Source: Candidatus Zixiibacteriota bacterium
Lineage (GTDB): Bacteria > Zixibacteria > MSB-5A5 > JAUVRN01
Assembly: GCA_030597645.1 (NCBI GenBank)
Contig: JAUVRN010000086.1
Span: forward strand, 1 to 7,286
Direction: 5' to 3'
DNA: 7,286 bases
A program made the translations under genes and the position numbers. The notes under the pieces were generated by a model. That model saw nothing but the letters and a program-made list of their open reading frames with translations. It searched no databases and was not told where the DNA came from. Shown piece by piece: positions 7,014 through 7,286 of the stretch; position 1 is the stretch's first letter; every line of letters begins with the position of its first letter.

Positions 7014-7019
7014 AGGAGG
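7014..7019 (+). promoter_or_regulatory. Consensus Shine-Dalgarno for the small secreted peptide gene
   Basis: AGGAGG lies six bases before ATG 7026. It is the best ribosome binding site in the window and decides the start: the same frame extends further upstream, but only through the intergenic gap and its hairpin. It is strong evidence that the 58-codon frame is translated. Confidence 0.85.
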
Positions 7020-7025
7020 TGCAAT

Positions 7026-7202
7026 ATGGGACTGCGAATCAAGCGCTCGATAGTCCCAGTGGTACTGGTCGCATCACTGACCATCCTGCTCTGTCCTTCG
7101 GACCAGCCGCTGGCTCAACCGGTTATTTTCGACATCCCCAAAGGAGCGGACTTCTGCGACGTATGTCCGCTGCTGTGGGACGGGACCTGGGTATGCGACT
7201 GA
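7026..7202 (+). CDS. Small secreted peptide with CxxC motif, function unknown
   Basis: A 58-residue product not recognised as a member of a known family. A basic start (MGLRIKR) and a hydrophobic run (about residues 8-23) form a signal peptide with likely cleavage after Ala30 (PLA, then QPV). The mature peptide would be about 28 residues, starting with Gln and carrying Cys44 and Cys47 in a CDVC motif and Cys57 next to the last residue, with two Trp between (WDGTWVCD). Cys23 lies in the signal region; ILLC is not a good lipobox. The cysteines could form a disulfide, bind metal or be modified. The gene has a consensus Shine-Dalgarno and overlaps the next lipoprotein gene by 10 bases, so it may act with it or serve as a leader coupling its translation. 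That the frame is translated is likely; any function is open. Confidence 0.7.
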   Translation: MGLRIKRSIVPVVLVASLTILLCPSDQPLAQPVIFDIPKGADFCDVCPLLWDGTWVCD

Positions 7203-7286
7203 GCCTGCCTGCAAGCCTGACGGGTGTCGTACTGAGTGCATTACTGCTCGGCTGCTCGGCTGTCGATGTGCCCTCCGGCAACACGG
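7193..7286 (+). CDS. Lipoprotein, N-terminal part only (runs off the window)
   Basis: An ATG at 7193 opens a frame that stays open to the right edge, giving 31 complete codons. They form a clear lipoprotein signal peptide: Arg2, a hydrophobic stretch from about Leu9 to Leu19, and a lipobox LLGC with Cys21 as the lipid-modified residue, followed by SAVDVPSG as a flexible start of the mature protein. The position after Cys is Ser, with no Asp retention signal of the enterobacterial kind. The start lies inside the last codons of the small peptide gene, with only a weak GGGA-type ribosome site upstream, so translation is probably coupled to that gene. Too little is visible to name a family. Confidence 0.7.
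   Translation, partial: MRLSLPASLTGVVLSALLLGCSAVDVPSGNT

Overview
The window looks like chromosomal DNA from a GC-rich, diderm (outer-membrane) bacterium. The best guess is a high-GC lineage of the Bacteroidota/Rhodothermota or wider FCB group. Three things point there: a TonB-dependent receptor with an N-terminal carboxypeptidase-regulatory-like domain, a lipoprotein of the DUF4249 type directly behind it (a pairing typical of Bacteroidota relatives), and a histidine kinase with a 7TMR-DISM-type membrane region. A good Shine-Dalgarno before some genes and a TATAAT-like -10 element argue against a typical Bacteroidia genome. The phylum call is inference only.

All supported genes are on the + strand and tightly packed. 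Bases 1-1326 hold the 3' part of an HtrA/DegP-type periplasmic serine protease with two PDZ domains; its N-terminus lies outside the window. A 730-residue membrane sensor histidine kinase (1323-3515) overlaps it in a GTGA junction, so the two are almost certainly co-transcribed and translationally coupled. After a 66-base gap with a palindrome and a TATAAT box comes a TonB-dependent receptor (3582-5834). Its stop codon shares one base with the start of a DUF4249-like lipoprotein (5834-6799). A 226-base gap follows, with several small inverted repeats, one good hairpin and a candidate promoter. Then comes a very small gene for a secreted peptide with three cysteines near its end (7026-7202). 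It overlaps by 10 bases the start of another lipoprotein gene that runs off the right edge (7193 onward).

Taken together this is a cell-envelope locus: periplasmic protein quality control, an inner-membrane sensor with an extracytoplasmic sugar-binding-like domain, an outer-membrane import channel with its lipoprotein partner, and a second small secreted-peptide/lipoprotein unit. A plausible but unproven reading is that the protease and kinase watch the envelope or an external ligand while the receptor pair handles a substrate. No response regulator is present in the window, so the kinase output is unknown. The least explained parts are the 58-residue cysteine-containing secreted peptide and the apparent leaderless start of the receptor gene.
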